Assembly (NCBI RefSeq): GCF_012849055.1
Contig: NZ_CP051677.1
Span: 4,479,001 to 4,543,000 of the forward strand
Origin: Spirosoma rhododendri
GTDB lineage: Bacteria > Bacteroidota > Bacteroidia > Cytophagales > Spirosomataceae
Direction: 5' to 3'
Length of the DNA stretch: 64,000 bases
Shown: piece by piece, positions 16,219 to 25,640 of the stretch
How positions within the stretch are numbered: the stretch's first letter is position 1
Layout of the letters: every line of letters begins with the position of its first letter
The notes under the pieces: model-generated
What the model was told of the DNA's origin: nothing
The model's database searches: none
The model's input: only the letters and a program-made list of their open reading frames with translations
Program-made: the position numbers and the translations under genes

Positions 16219-17103
16219 TTATTGATAAACGCGGACGTAGTCGATTTCGTAGCGCGAGGGGAACGCGGTAGACGATGGGTCGCCACCGTTATCGCCACCG
16301 ATGGCGAGGTTGAGCATCACGTAATGCGGCTGTTTGAACGGGTTGATACCCGATCCATCGCCGTTGATTGTTTCGCTGAGTTTAACCGTATTCAGCACCC
16401 GCCCGTCGACCGATAGCTGAATCTGCTGCTCGTCCCAGTCCATTCGCCAGACGTGAAACTGATCGGCCCAGTTGGGGTCGTTCATCTCGGTGATGGGTAG
16501 TTTGGAACTGCGCCAGTTGGCCGTCCAGCGTTTGTTGGTGCCCCAGGCTACGTTAGCCAGCAAAGCACCCCGGTAATATTCCATGATGTCGATTTCGCCG
16601 TTCGAGGGCCACTCTCCTTTGGTACCCAATGTCCAGAAGGCAGGCCACAACCCCGACTGCGTCCGAATCCGCGCCCGCATTTCAAACCGGCCGTACTGCC
16701 AGCTTTGCAACCCCTCAGTTTTCAAACTGGCCGCTGTGTACTGAATCGTCTGGCGGTTGGTGCGCCAGTCGGAACTACCCGCTTTATAGTTGGGGTTGGC
16801 CTGCTGCGTCCGGCGTCCTTCGATCACGAGCATGCCGTTCTGGCAGAACGCGTTGTCGGTCTGGTACCATTGCAGTTCGTTGTTGCGCACAAACCCGGTT
16901 TCGTACGCCCAGTTCTTACTGTCGGGACGGCCGTCCTGATTAAACTCATCGGACCATACCAGTTTCGGCGTTGAGTCGGCGGGGACGGGTGTGGGCTGAA
17001 CGACACTGGTCCCGCTTGTGCAGCTTGTTGCTAAGCCGGTGGCCAGCCAGCCGATACTCACCAGCGCTGTAACCAGCCCAATTTGTGCCAATTGATTTTT
17101 CAT
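16219..17103 (-). CDS. GH16 beta-glucanase/laminarinase-like enzyme (probable lipoprotein)
   Basis: 294 residues. The GH16 active site is intact: 'WPSNGEIDIMEYYRG' with nucleophile Glu170, Asp172 and acid/base Glu175. The mature N-terminus 'KLVWSDEFNQDGRPDSKNW' and the C-terminal 'YEIDYVRVYQ' are also typical. The N-terminal segment has a hydrophobic stretch ending at Cys28 (LATSC), a weak lipobox, so the enzyme is probably anchored to the outer membrane. It should cut beta-1,3 or mixed-linkage glucans, or a related beta-glycan. It lies downstream of the GH43 gene on the same strand with a 193-base gap that holds a hairpin, so a shared transcript is uncertain. Confidence 0.9.
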   Translation of the reverse strand: MKNQLAQIGLVTALVSIGWLATGLATSCTSGTSVVQPTPVPADSTPKLVWSDEFNQDGRPDSKNWAYETGFVRNNELQWYQTDNAFCQNGMLVIEGRRTQQANPNYKAGSSDWRTNRQTIQYTAASLKTEGLQSWQYGRFEMRARIRTQSGLWPAFWTLGTKGEWPSNGEIDIMEYYRGALLANVAWGTNKRWTANWRSSKLPITEMNDPNWADQFHVWRMDWDEQQIQLSVDGRVLNTVKLSETINGDGSGINPFKQPHYVMLNLAIGGDNGGDPSSTAFPSRYEIDYVRVYQ

Positions 17104-17193
17104 ACGTCAAGTCAGTTTACGGTTAGTTCAGCGCGTGTCATGCACGGCGGTCTACTTAAATGACTTGCCCAAAATAGGGGTATACAGCGCTCT

Positions 17194-17270
17194 CATCGCC
17201 CTGACAGCAGGCGGGTTCTTCAGGAATGGGTATTTCTTCCAACGAAAAACCCGCCTGCCATCGGGACGAC
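17194..17270. repeat. Decayed GTCATCCCGA-type hairpin, probable copy 4
   Basis: An 11-bp perfect core (17207-17217 and 17248-17258, GCAGGCGGGTT) is extended outward by TCGCCCTGACA on the left and ATCGGGACGAC on the right, close to the GTCGGGACGAC arm end of the copy at 36485-36569. The mismatches suggest an old copy between the GH43 and GH16 genes. Confidence 0.5.
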
Positions 17271-17296
17271 ACGAATGCGATTTTCACCACTTCGCG

Positions 17297-18304
17297 CTAG
17301 CGTATTGGTCGGCGGCTGACGCCTTCTTTCGTGATTTTCACCGGCTTGATCGATCCATCAGCGGCAAACTCCATCCGGTCGATGCAGGTTTCGCGGTGGT
17401 TGCCGTCGGTTTCGGTCAGCGGCCGACGGTGGTAGACAATATACCAGTCATCCGTTGACCCGCTTGGTACCTGGATGACGGAGTGGTGGCCTGCGCCCCT
17501 GGCAACGGTCGGGTCCTGCTGGAGAATTTTACCGACGCGCTTGAACGGTCCGAACGGTGAATCGGCGACGGCGTAGGCAACGGAATAATCCGGTCCGGTC
17601 CAGCCCCCCTCCGACCACATGAAGTAGTATTTGCCGTTGCGGATAAACATAAACGGCCCCTCGACGTAGCCTTCCGGGGTAATCTCATGGAACGTTTTCC
17701 CATCGGGGAACGGCAGAAAACCGGTGAAGTCAGGTTTGAGTTTGGCGATGTTGCAATGCCGCCAGCCGCCGTAGATCAGGTAATACTGCCCGTCTTTGTC
17801 ATGAAAAACGAACTGATCGATGGGCTGCGCGCCGTTGTGAAACTTGTCGATCAGCGGCTTGCCGAGATAGTCGCGGAACGGACCTTCGGGTTTGTCGGCC
17901 ACGGCCACACCGATGCCGCCCCGCTCCTGATCGTTCTGGATGTCGTTGGCCCCGAAGAACAGGTAGTACTTGCCGCCTTTCTCCGTAATCGACGGTGCCC
18001 ACATCGCCCGCTTCGCCCATTTGATACTCGTCGTGTCGACGATGCGCGGATGCTTGGTCCACGTTACCAGATCGGGCGACGAGAAGGCGTCCATGAACAC
18101 CTGCTGGTTGTAGGGGGCCGAATAGGTCGGGTAAATCCAGTACTGCTTGTTGAAAACAATACCTTCGGGGTCGGCGTACCAGCCCGGGAAAACCGGATTT
18201 CCGGCGGTGGTTTTGGTGGCCGACGGGCTGGCGGTTTGCGCCGTGGCGGTAAGCGTTGTCAGCCCCAAGAGGGCGATCAGGGTTCGTTGAGCAAGTGACT
18301 GCAT
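17297..18304 (-). CDS. Secreted GH43-family glycosidase (arabinofuranosidase/xylosidase-like)
   Basis: 335 residues from the ATG at 18304, chosen because a signal peptide (to 'TLTATA') follows at once; a longer frame to 18370 adds a charged leader. The three catalytic acids of the five-bladed propeller are in place: Asp45 in 'PGWYADPEGI', Asp163 in 'QPIDQFVF' and Glu215 in 'YVEGPFMF'. GH43 enzymes remove arabinose, xylose or galactose units from hemicelluloses. It is upstream of the GH16 gene, and both face the T9SS operon side of the window. The substrate class is inferred only from the family. Confidence 0.9.
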   Translation of the reverse strand: MQSLAQRTLIALLGLTTLTATAQTASPSATKTTAGNPVFPGWYADPEGIVFNKQYWIYPTYSAPYNQQVFMDAFSSPDLVTWTKHPRIVDTTSIKWAKRAMWAPSITEKGGKYYLFFGANDIQNDQERGGIGVAVADKPEGPFRDYLGKPLIDKFHNGAQPIDQFVFHDKDGQYYLIYGGWRHCNIAKLKPDFTGFLPFPDGKTFHEITPEGYVEGPFMFIRNGKYYFMWSEGGWTGPDYSVAYAVADSPFGPFKRVGKILQQDPTVARGAGHHSVIQVPSGSTDDWYIVYHRRPLTETDGNHRETCIDRMEFAADGSIKPVKITKEGVSRRPIR

Positions 18305-18452
18305 TCGAAAACGTTGCGTTTTTTCAGGTTCTTCGCTCCCAATAAGGCAATTTCTTTCCGAAACTACCACGCAACCGGCTTCTCCGTTTTACATACCGCT
18401 GGTACGCAACGCTGAAAACTAGTAAATGGCGTGGTAGCAGAGCCACAGCACC

Positions 18453-18911
18453 CTATTCAGGAACGAGGCCGTACTGGTTAAGCGAATTACCCGTTTTGCG
18501 GCTTTCGGCGGTACGCTCCAGCTTCAGCGACGCGCTCGTAGGCACCTCCACGATGTAGTACTCGATGGTGCCGCCCGTGTTGGTCGGTCGGGGGTTCAGG
18601 TCAGCCAGAATCAGGCGTTGATTGTTGGTTGAGATAGTCCAGGTACCAGTCAGCAGCCGCCCGTCGATATCCGTCAGCTTCGCCACACCGGGCTGACTCA
18701 GATCGAGCCGGAAGCTGGCGTAGCCGGGCTTCGTGTTGCTGCTTCCCCCCTGCGTGTAGACCAGTACGTCGCCCTCTTTCACGGTCTGCGCCCGCCAGAT
18801 ACGCCCCAGCTGATCGGTGATCGACGCGACGGGTTTGGGGTGACAACCGAGCAGCAGACTCAGTACTACGAGCCCAGCCAGTTGAATCAACTGTGTTTGA
18901 TTTGGTTTCAT
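18453..18911 (-). CDS. Small lipoprotein, last gene of the surface operon
   Basis: 152 residues with a clear lipoprotein signal (hydrophobic run ending 'LLLGC', Cys at about 23). The mature part is beta-rich: 'TDQLGRIWRAQTVKEGDVLVYTQGG', 'LTGTWTISTNNQRLILAD' and 'YYIVEVPTSASLKLE', resembling the lipocalin-like small domains that often accompany surface proteins in Bacteroidota. Its start overlaps the stop of the FN3/CTD gene by four bases (18908-18911), so it is the translationally coupled sixth gene of the 33353-18453 operon. Being an outer-membrane lipoprotein, it could anchor or cap the secreted partners (inference). Confidence 0.75.
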   Translation of the reverse strand: MKPNQTQLIQLAGLVVLSLLLGCHPKPVASITDQLGRIWRAQTVKEGDVLVYTQGGSSNTKPGYASFRLDLSQPGVAKLTDIDGRLLTGTWTISTNNQRLILADLNPRPTNTGGTIEYYIVEVPTSASLKLERTAESRKTGNSLNQYGLVPE

Positions 18912-21900
18912 GGCAGCAGGATTCGTTTTGTCAGTTTACGCCCGTCGGCAACAAGGTGGACCAGGTAAGTTCCCGTCGGAAGGTGGTTCAGGTCGTAGTG
19001 CCAGCGGGCAGTGGGGCGTACCAGCCGATTATCGGTTAGAACCGATTGCCCGGTCTGGGTCAGCAGCTGTACCGTTGTCGACAGTGTCGAAAACCAGTTG
19101 GTGACGACGTTCAGTGCACGGTCGCTGACGTACAGTTCCGTGTGGGTATCCAGTTCGTCCTCCACGGCAATTATCACTTCGTTGATCCGGGCCGACGCGA
19201 CGTTGGAATAGCCGGAATTCCCCGCCGTATTGATGGCCTTGATGCGGTAGTAGTAGATCGTGAACTCGGTCAGGCCGGGGTCGACGTAGCTCGTGACAGC
19301 CGCCGGCACCTGCTTAATTTCCACAAATGGGCCGTTCGCGCTGGTCGCCCGTTCGATACTGATTGTCACGGCTTTGGGCGATACAGCCGTCCAGTTGAGT
19401 CGGATCTGATCATAGTCCTGCACCAGTGCCGTCAGGTCGGTGGGCGACGCAGGTGGTGCCAACGGCGTCGTGACGCAAACCGCATCGGCATAGCCCGATG
19501 GACCAGCCGCGTTTATGGCCCGGATGCGGTAGCAGTACTGCGTCGCGTCAGTCAGGTTGTTGTCGGTGTAGGTGGTGGCGTTGGCGGCAATGTCGGCGAC
19601 TTTGGTGAATGTGCCGGTGGCGCTGCTGCTGCGTTCAAGTTGAAAACTGCTTTCGTTGTTGCTCAGGTCGGCCCAGGCGAGTGCGACCTGCGTGGGCGAC
19701 GTGGCCGTGGCCGTCAACCGGGCAGGGGCAGCGGGGGGCACATCGGGGGTGGTGGCATCGGCAACGGCCGAATAGGCCGACAAACCCACCGCATTTTTCG
19801 CCCGAATCCGGTAGTAATAACGGGTATTGGGCGTCAGTCCAGTGTTCTGGTAAGTCGTCACGTTCGCACCGAGATCGGCGATTTTGGTAAACGTCGTGCC
19901 GTCGATTGAGCGTTCGATTTCAAAACCCGTTTCGTTATCCGACAAATCCGCCCAGGCCAGGTCTATCTGCGTGTTCGACGTAGCCGTGGCCGTCAGCCGG
20001 GCCGGTGCAGCGGGCGGACTGTCGGGGGTCGTTGCATCGGCGGTGTTGGAATAGTCTGATGAGCCAGCCGCATTCACGGCCCGGATTCGGTAGAAATAGC
20101 GAGTGCGGGGGCTGAGGTTGGGATCGCTATAGGTGGTGGCATTGGCCGCAACGTCGGCAATTTTCGTCCAGCCATCGCTCCCGTTCGGGCTCCGCTCGAG
20201 TTGAAAACCGCTTTCGTTGCCCGACAGGTCGGCCCACTGCAAATTGATCTGGCTGAACGATGCCGCCGTGGCCGATAGCCGGGCAGGAGCGGCCGGTGGC
20301 GCGTCGGGTGTGAGGGCGTTGGCGACGGCCGAATACGGGCCGGCACCGCTGGCGTTGGTCGCCCGGATGCGGTAGTAGTAACGGGTATTCGGCGTTCGTC
20401 CCTGATCGGCATAGCTCGTTGCATCGCCCGGCAGGCTGGCGATCTGCGCCCAGCCATCGTTCCCATTGGGGCTCCGTTCGACCAGCACATTCGTTGCCGT
20501 AGCAACCGCAGACCAGCTTAGGTTGATCTGGGTGGTCGATACCGCCGTAGCTACCAGATTCTGCGGAGCGGCCGGTGGCCCAGCAGGCGTCGTCGCATCA
20601 ACAACGCTCGAATAGCCCGATACCCCCGCTGCGTTAACAGCCCGAAGCCGATAGAAATACTTCGTCTGCGGCTGCACCGTATTATCGGTGTAAGTTGTCG
20701 CGTTGGCTGCTACGTCAGCTAGTTTGGCCCAGTTGCTGCCGTCAGGGCTGCGCTCCAGTTGAAACCCGATCTGATTGGCCGAGCCAGCCGCCCATTGCAG
20801 ACTGATCTGATTGTAAGCCACTGACGTAATTACGAGCCGGGCCGGTGCAGCGGGTGGACTATCGGGCGTAGTCGCGTCGGCGGTGTTGGAGTAACCGCCC
20901 GGCGCACCGGCTGCGTTCAGCGCACGAATCCGGTAAAAATAGCGCGTGTTCGGCGTTAGGTTTTGGTCGCTGTATGTTGTGGCGGTACTGGCGGGGTCTG
21001 CTATCTTCGTCCAGCTGTCGTTTCCGTTCGAGCTACGTTCCAGTTGGTAACCCGACGCGCCCGACACGCCCGACCAGCTGAGATTGATCTGCGTGGTCGA
21101 CACAGCCGTTGCAGCCAGATTCTGGGGCACCCCGGCCGGAGCAGCCGGTGTCGTCGCGCATTGCGTGTCGGTGTAGCCGCTCGGCCCTACCCCGTTCACG
21201 GCCCGCACCCTGTAGCAATATTGCGTACTGCCCGACAGACCATTATCGCTGTAGGTCGTAGCGTTCGCACCGAGGTCAGCAATTTTGATGAACGTACCGC
21301 TGCTGTTCGGTGCCCGTTCGATCTGAAAACCCGTTTCATTGTCCGACAAATCCGCCCATTGCAAATTGATCTGACTACTGCTCACGGCATTCACGCTCAG
21401 CCGGGCGGGGGCGTTCGGTGCCGTAGGTGCCGGGGCTTTGGTCGTGCCACAGGCTTCGTTGCTGTAGCCCGAATACAGACCCGCGCTGTTCTTTGCCCGT
21501 ACTTTATAGCAGTACTGCGTGTTGGCCGACAAGTTGTTGTCGGTAAAAATCTTCTGCCCGAAATCAGCCTGAACAACCGTGTACGTCCCGCCCGCGCTGT
21601 TGGCCCGCGAAATCTCGAACGTGACCGGTACGACATTGACATCCTGCCAGAACACCTGTAGCTGACTGGTCGAGACAGCCGATACCGTTGCCCCCGAGGG
21701 CGTAACGGGGGGCGTTGGTGCGGGGGCCGTCGTAGTAGCGCAGGCTACGTTTGAGTAGTCCGATGTGCCGCCCGGTCCCCGCGCCCGGACCCGGTAGCAG
21801 TACTGGGTCCCGCTGCTCAGTCCGCCATCGTCGTAAGTCGGTGTCCGGCTATACGGCACGACAGCCACCTGCGTGTACGACCCGCCCGCCGACGCAGCCC

Positions 21901-22354
21901 GTTCGAGCAGAAAGTCGGTGGCGCTTCCGGCACCGGGGTTGATCCAGGTCAGGCGAATGGCCGAGGTCGACAGGGTGGCAGCGCCGAGACCGGTGGGCGT
22001 CGTTGGGGGTGTGGCGGGAGTCGTCACGGTTACTTCAGCGGAGTAACCCGTAGCGGCACCCGTTGCCACAATAGCCCGAACCCGGTAGGTATACGACCCG
22101 CTGCCCTGCACGGAATTGTCGGTGTAGGTCGTAGCATTGGCAGCGGCCTCCCCTACCTTTGTGAAGCTGGTGAAGTCTTTCCGCTCGATCTCGAATTTGG
22201 ATTCGTTCGTCGCATTGTCTTTCCAGGTCAGCACCACCCGGTTATAGGCCGGTGCCGAGCCTGCCAGATTCGACGGCGCGTTGGATTGGGCAGACAGGCG
22301 GAATGCGGTTGCCAGCAACAAAGCCAGCAACCAGAAGCGTGTGGATAGATTCAT
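18908..22354 (-). CDS. Secreted 11x fibronectin type III protein with T9SS C-terminal sorting domain
   Basis: 1148 residues: signal peptide to about residue 22, then eleven fibronectin type III domains of about 90-95 residues (to about 1057). Most begin 'APPAAPARLxATA', continue with 'INLQWADLSxNExGFxLERS' and end with 'RYFYRIRAxNAAG'. A final 89-residue C-terminal domain ('TVQLLTQTGQSVL', 'NHLPTGTYLVHLVADGRKLT', ending 'KRILLP') is a type A T9SS sorting signal, by which the protein would be exported across the outer membrane and left on the surface or released. FN3 arrays serve as spacers or binding surfaces. The gene starts two bases after the frameshifted FN3 gene and overlaps the lipoprotein gene. 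The near-identical domains suggest recent internal duplication. Confidence 0.9.
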   Translation of the reverse strand: MNLSTRFWLLALLLATAFRLSAQSNAPSNLAGSAPAYNRVVLTWKDNATNESKFEIERKDFTSFTKVGEAAANATTYTDNSVQGSGSYTYRVRAIVATGAATGYSAEVTVTTPATPPTTPTGLGAATLSTSAIRLTWINPGAGSATDFLLERAASAGGSYTQVAVVPYSRTPTYDDGGLSSGTQYCYRVRARGPGGTSDYSNVACATTTAPAPTPPVTPSGATVSAVSTSQLQVFWQDVNVVPVTFEISRANSAGGTYTVVQADFGQKIFTDNNLSANTQYCYKVRAKNSAGLYSGYSNEACGTTKAPAPTAPNAPARLSVNAVSSSQINLQWADLSDNETGFQIERAPNSSGTFIKIADLGANATTYSDNGLSGSTQYCYRVRAVNGVGPSGYTDTQCATTPAAPAGVPQNLAATAVSTTQINLSWSGVSGASGYQLERSSNGNDSWTKIADPASTATTYSDQNLTPNTRYFYRIRALNAAGAPGGYSNTADATTPDSPPAAPARLVITSVAYNQISLQWAAGSANQIGFQLERSPDGSNWAKLADVAANATTYTDNTVQPQTKYFYRLRAVNAAGVSGYSSVVDATTPAGPPAAPQNLVATAVSTTQINLSWSAVATATNVLVERSPNGNDGWAQIASLPGDATSYADQGRTPNTRYYYRIRATNASGAGPYSAVANALTPDAPPAAPARLSATAASFSQINLQWADLSGNESGFQLERSPNGSDGWTKIADVAANATTYSDPNLSPRTRYFYRIRAVNAAGSSDYSNTADATTPDSPPAAPARLTATATSNTQIDLAWADLSDNETGFEIERSIDGTTFTKIADLGANVTTYQNTGLTPNTRYYYRIRAKNAVGLSAYSAVADATTPDVPPAAPARLTATATSPTQVALAWADLSNNESSFQLERSSSATGTFTKVADIAANATTYTDNNLTDATQYCYRIRAINAAGPSGYADAVCVTTPLAPPASPTDLTALVQDYDQIRLNWTAVSPKAVTISIERATSANGPFVEIKQVPAAVTSYVDPGLTEFTIYYYRIKAINTAGNSGYSNVASARINEVIIAVEDELDTHTELYVSDRALNVVTNWFSTLSTTVQLLTQTGQSVLTDNRLVRPTARWHYDLNHLPTGTYLVHLVADGRKLTKRILLP
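19183..22282 (-). repeat. Tandem FN3-coding units (eleven)
   Basis: DNA-level tandem repeats of roughly 275-285 bp, one per FN3 domain. Neighbouring units in the middle (about 19900-21100) share long near-identical stretches such as the codons for 'PPAAPARL' and 'NATTYxD'. Such a layout favours unequal recombination and repeat-number change. Confidence 0.75.
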
Positions 22355-22356
22355 GG

Positions 22357-24484
22357 CTAGTTGACGTTGATAGTTACCCGGTTCGACAGCCCCGACTCAC
22401 GCCCGTCCTGGTAGATCGCCTTGACGGCGTATTCGTATTGCCCCGGCGGCACAGTCTTATCAGTGAATGTCAGTTCGCGGTTGACGGACTCGTACGAGCG
22501 CAGCGAACTGGCACCCGTCGCCCGGTAGATGATGAAGCGGGCGTACGGATCGGGGTGTTGCCAGCGCAACGCTACCGTTCGACCATCGGCCCCGACCTGC
22601 GCCACCAACTGCCGGGCCGACCGGGGAATAGCCCGTAACGTATTGACAGTTGAGCGGAAACGACGCGGGCGATGCCAACCCCGCCGAATCGACCGCCATC
22701 AGCATATAGCTGTACGGCGCGTCGGGCTTTACCTGCTGATCGGCGTAGCTGTCCTGCTGGGGGGTCAGTTTGGCCAGTTCGCGCCAGTTTTCCGTCGCGG
22801 CTCCCCGCCGGTACAACACCTGTTCCTGCACATCCTGACTGATGCTGGGTGTCCAGCGCACCACAATGGCCGTGTCGCTGGCTACGAAGTCGCTGATGAC
22901 CGGGCTGCTGGGCGGTACTTTGTCAGGGCGAGCCAGTTCGAGAATATCGGGTGGCGGGCTGGGGTTGTAGTTTTTATCGTAGGCTACAACCCGGTAATAC
23001 AGCTTTTTCGTCAGTGTGCTCAGCGTCGTTTGGTCGTCGTACACGCTGGTGGGCAGGTAATCGCTGGTGCGGTTGGTGAACACGTGATCGCGCTGGTTTG
23101 CCATCAGCACCGCATAGCCCAGCAGGTCCGGCTCCGCGTTGGGGTCCCACACCAGCCGCACATAACCGGTCGTGTCGATATAACCCTGCACGTTTTTAGG
23201 CTTCGCCGGGCCTGTCACATCTTTAAAAGTGCAGTAAGCCGCCATCGACGGACTGGCGTTTTTGGCCGTATCGAGCGCGACAACTTTGTAAAATGTTTTC
23301 CCATACGGATTCGCCGTTTCATCGATGTACTCCCGGACGGTTTTGCCCAACACCTGCTTCGTCAGCGGACTGACCGGGCTTTTTTCGTCGTTGCCCCGCG
23401 CAATGATGTACCCGGCAAAATCAGACGGCAGCGCCGACTGCTCCCACGTAATGCGGACTTTGCTACCGCCGAGGTGTTTGGCCTGCACATTCCGGGCTGC
23501 GGTGGGCGGGGTCAGGTCGATGCCCTGCGCCGTGATGACGGGCGACGGCACGCTGCGCTCCCCGAACGGGGAAATGCCAACAACGCGGTACTGATACCGG
23601 ACGTAGTTTCGCTGCAACGAATCGACATAGCTGTACAACGCCTGCTCCGACTGCACGGGTGCCTGTGTGTACGGCAGTCGGTTTAGCCGCCGGTAGGTGC
23701 GCCCGCCATCGGCCGAACGCTCGACGTAGTACGCCGAAAACAGTTCGTCGCTCACCTGCCTATCCCAAACGAGCCGAACGATTTTGTCGAGCTGCTCGGC
23801 CCGGACGCTGGGCATGGGTGGGCGCACATACGACCCCACATTGCTGACCATTACTTTCTGCTCATCAACCGATAGAAAACGGCCATCGTAGCGGGGGGTC
23901 AGGTAATAGAAATACTGCGTGCCTTTCTTCACCGCCCGGTCGATGTAGCCAAGCCCCAGCCCTTCGGCATGGCGCGCATTTTCGTCGGCCAGCAGCAGCA
24001 GCAGCAACATCAGCTGAAAATCGTCCTGCGTTTTCTGCTGTACCAGCTTGTCGAGCGTAACGGCATCGTTGGCTGATTTGAGCACGCTGTTTTTACCGTG
24101 TGCCAGCTGCGCGCAGGCCGCAGCCAGACTGTCGGTGCGGGGGCTGCGCTGCTTCCATTCGTCGAGCGTCCAGCCCCGGACGTCCTTCTGAAAATCCAGG
24201 TGCAGCCGTCCATCCGCGCCAAGGCTGCGCCGGGTCAGAATGTAGCCGCCGTTTCGGTTGATTTCGCGAAAGAGAATAACGCTGTGCGGTGCCCAGCGGA
24301 CCACGACCGAGTCGCCGAACGCCCGGCCAATTGCCGACAGCTCAAAGTGCGTGTCGGCGCGGGCCGTTGCCGACCCAGCCGCCGGACGCGTGGTTGTCGG
24401 TGCCGCCTGACGCTGCGGACGCTGCGCCAGTAAGGATGCACCCGACAGACCGATAAGCAAGACTAGTAGACAGACTGATTTCAT
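22357..24484 (-). pseudogene. Secreted fibronectin type III protein with a +1 frameshift near 22650
   Basis: The frame from 24484 (signal peptide to 'ASLLAQ') runs well into the protein but leaves the conserved FN3 frame after 'SPASFPL' and would end at 22460. The correct continuation is in the next frame and ends at 22357 with '...ESGLSNRVTINVN'. Removing one T of the TT at 22650-22651 (one A on the coding strand) restores '...PASFPLTVNTLRAIPRSARQ' and gives a 708-residue protein, with four or five FN3-like domains from about residue 200. An N-terminal domain of about 190 residues has no family I know. It stands between the 376-residue gene (25-base gap) and the 11xFN3 gene (2-base gap). The extra base may be a real mutation or an assembly error. 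Confidence 0.8.
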
Positions 24485-24509
24485 AGCAGTATTGGTCGAA
24501 GGCGAATGG

Positions 24510-25640
24510 TCAGTGGATGATGACCGGCGGGTCGTTGTTTTTCTTGTCTTTCGATGAATCGTTACCCGACGAATTGGTAGGCGTAATAACGATTTTGCTG
24601 GGGTCGGGAACGGTTACCAGGCCAATGCCAGAGAACCCATTTCCAATGTTTGTCGCCATGTTGAGCAGGGATGGCGACGGAAAGGGCAACAACCCGTTGT
24701 CAATGGCAAACCTATCAACATAGCGGTCGCCGGTACCGTCCTCACTGACCACGTCGGAGGCCAACGTTGCCCCCGGTAATTGCTTGAGGTAGAAGGCAAT
24801 CGACGATCCCGGCTTGGTTTGTTTCCAGTAGTAACCACCCTTGATCTGGTTAAACTGATTAAACAGTTTGCTAACCTGATCGCTATTCGGCCCCGCCCCA
24901 CCCGACGGTTTTCCGGTCGTTCCCAGCGTTTCGGTCTGCTTGATTTTACTCAGCACGTAAGCCACGCAGTCTTTCGCCGTATCACGGATTCGGTCTTTCC
25001 CCCGGCTGGGATCGCTGCCCGCCGAAGCCATGTACATCGTGTTGGGATTGTACTGCGCAATTGTCGGTTCGCCCGATGCCGTGGCGGCTCGTTGCAGGTC
25101 GCTCGAAAAGTATAGAACCCGATAATCGTCATTCAGCGACATGAAATAATCCGTGTAAAAACCCACCGTGAACGACTCGGTGATGCTTTTCATGAATTTC
25201 TCACGGGCTTCTGGACTCATACTTTTGGGTTGGCCCGTCTGCGTACCTACGGCCAAATGGTACTCATACGTCAGTCCGCCCGCAATGCCGATCAACTGGT
25301 CGATCAGCTCCTTTCGCAGTGGATAGGTATCGTTCAGCGTCGAAAGCATCACATCGACATTATCCTCTAACCGTTCGACGTAGACCTTGTAGATCGGCGC
25401 ATTCAGGAACATCACACCGTATTTGCCCGGCTGACTGCTGATTGCCTGTCCGCCCAACGCCATGCTCTGTGTTTTCTGGCCAAATCCGTCCGCTGTGACG
25501 TTCTTGTTGACCGCGTTATTCATATCGGCAGTGGTCATTTTCAGGCCAGCCTGCGCCCGGCCATCGCTGCCCGACCAGCCCCAGACGATCAGCGTAAGCA
25601 GGGCCGCAACCAATTGATGCATCATCGTTCTCATTGCCAT
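24510..25640 (-). CDS. Secreted protein of unknown function in the surface operon
   Basis: 376 residues with an N-terminal signal peptide ('ALLTLIVWGWSGSDGRAQA'). The mature part begins 'GLKMTTADMNNAVNKNVTADGFG'. The rest is polar with an Asn/Ser-rich, proline-containing tail (PTNSSGNDSSKDKKNNDPP). I see no known domain and no T9SS sorting motif. Its ATG shares one base with the stop of the giant gene (TGATG at 25640), so the two are translationally coupled. Conserved-looking stretches are 'QPGKYGVMFLNAPIYKVYVERLEDNVD' (middle of it 'VMFLNAPIYKVYVERL') and 'YTDYFMSLNDDYRVLYFSSD'. A structural partner of the giant protein is the best contextual guess. Confidence 0.75.
   Translation of the reverse strand: MAMRTMMHQLVAALLTLIVWGWSGSDGRAQAGLKMTTADMNNAVNKNVTADGFGQKTQSMALGGQAISSQPGKYGVMFLNAPIYKVYVERLEDNVDVMLSTLNDTYPLRKELIDQLIGIAGGLTYEYHLAVGTQTGQPKSMSPEAREKFMKSITESFTVGFYTDYFMSLNDDYRVLYFSSDLQRAATASGEPTIAQYNPNTMYMASAGSDPSRGKDRIRDTAKDCVAYVLSKIKQTETLGTTGKPSGGAGPNSDQVSKLFNQFNQIKGGYYWKQTKPGSSIAFYLKQLPGATLASDVVSEDGTGDRYVDRFAIDNGLLPFPSPSLLNMATNIGNGFSGIGLVTVPDPSKIVITPTNSSGNDSSKDKKNNDPPVIIH

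Noticed and set aside
22529..23686. Open plus-strand frame of 385 codons opposite the frameshifted FN3 gene
   Set aside because: Composition (Arg, Val, His runs) is that of a shadow frame; the minus strand carries the FN3 motifs.
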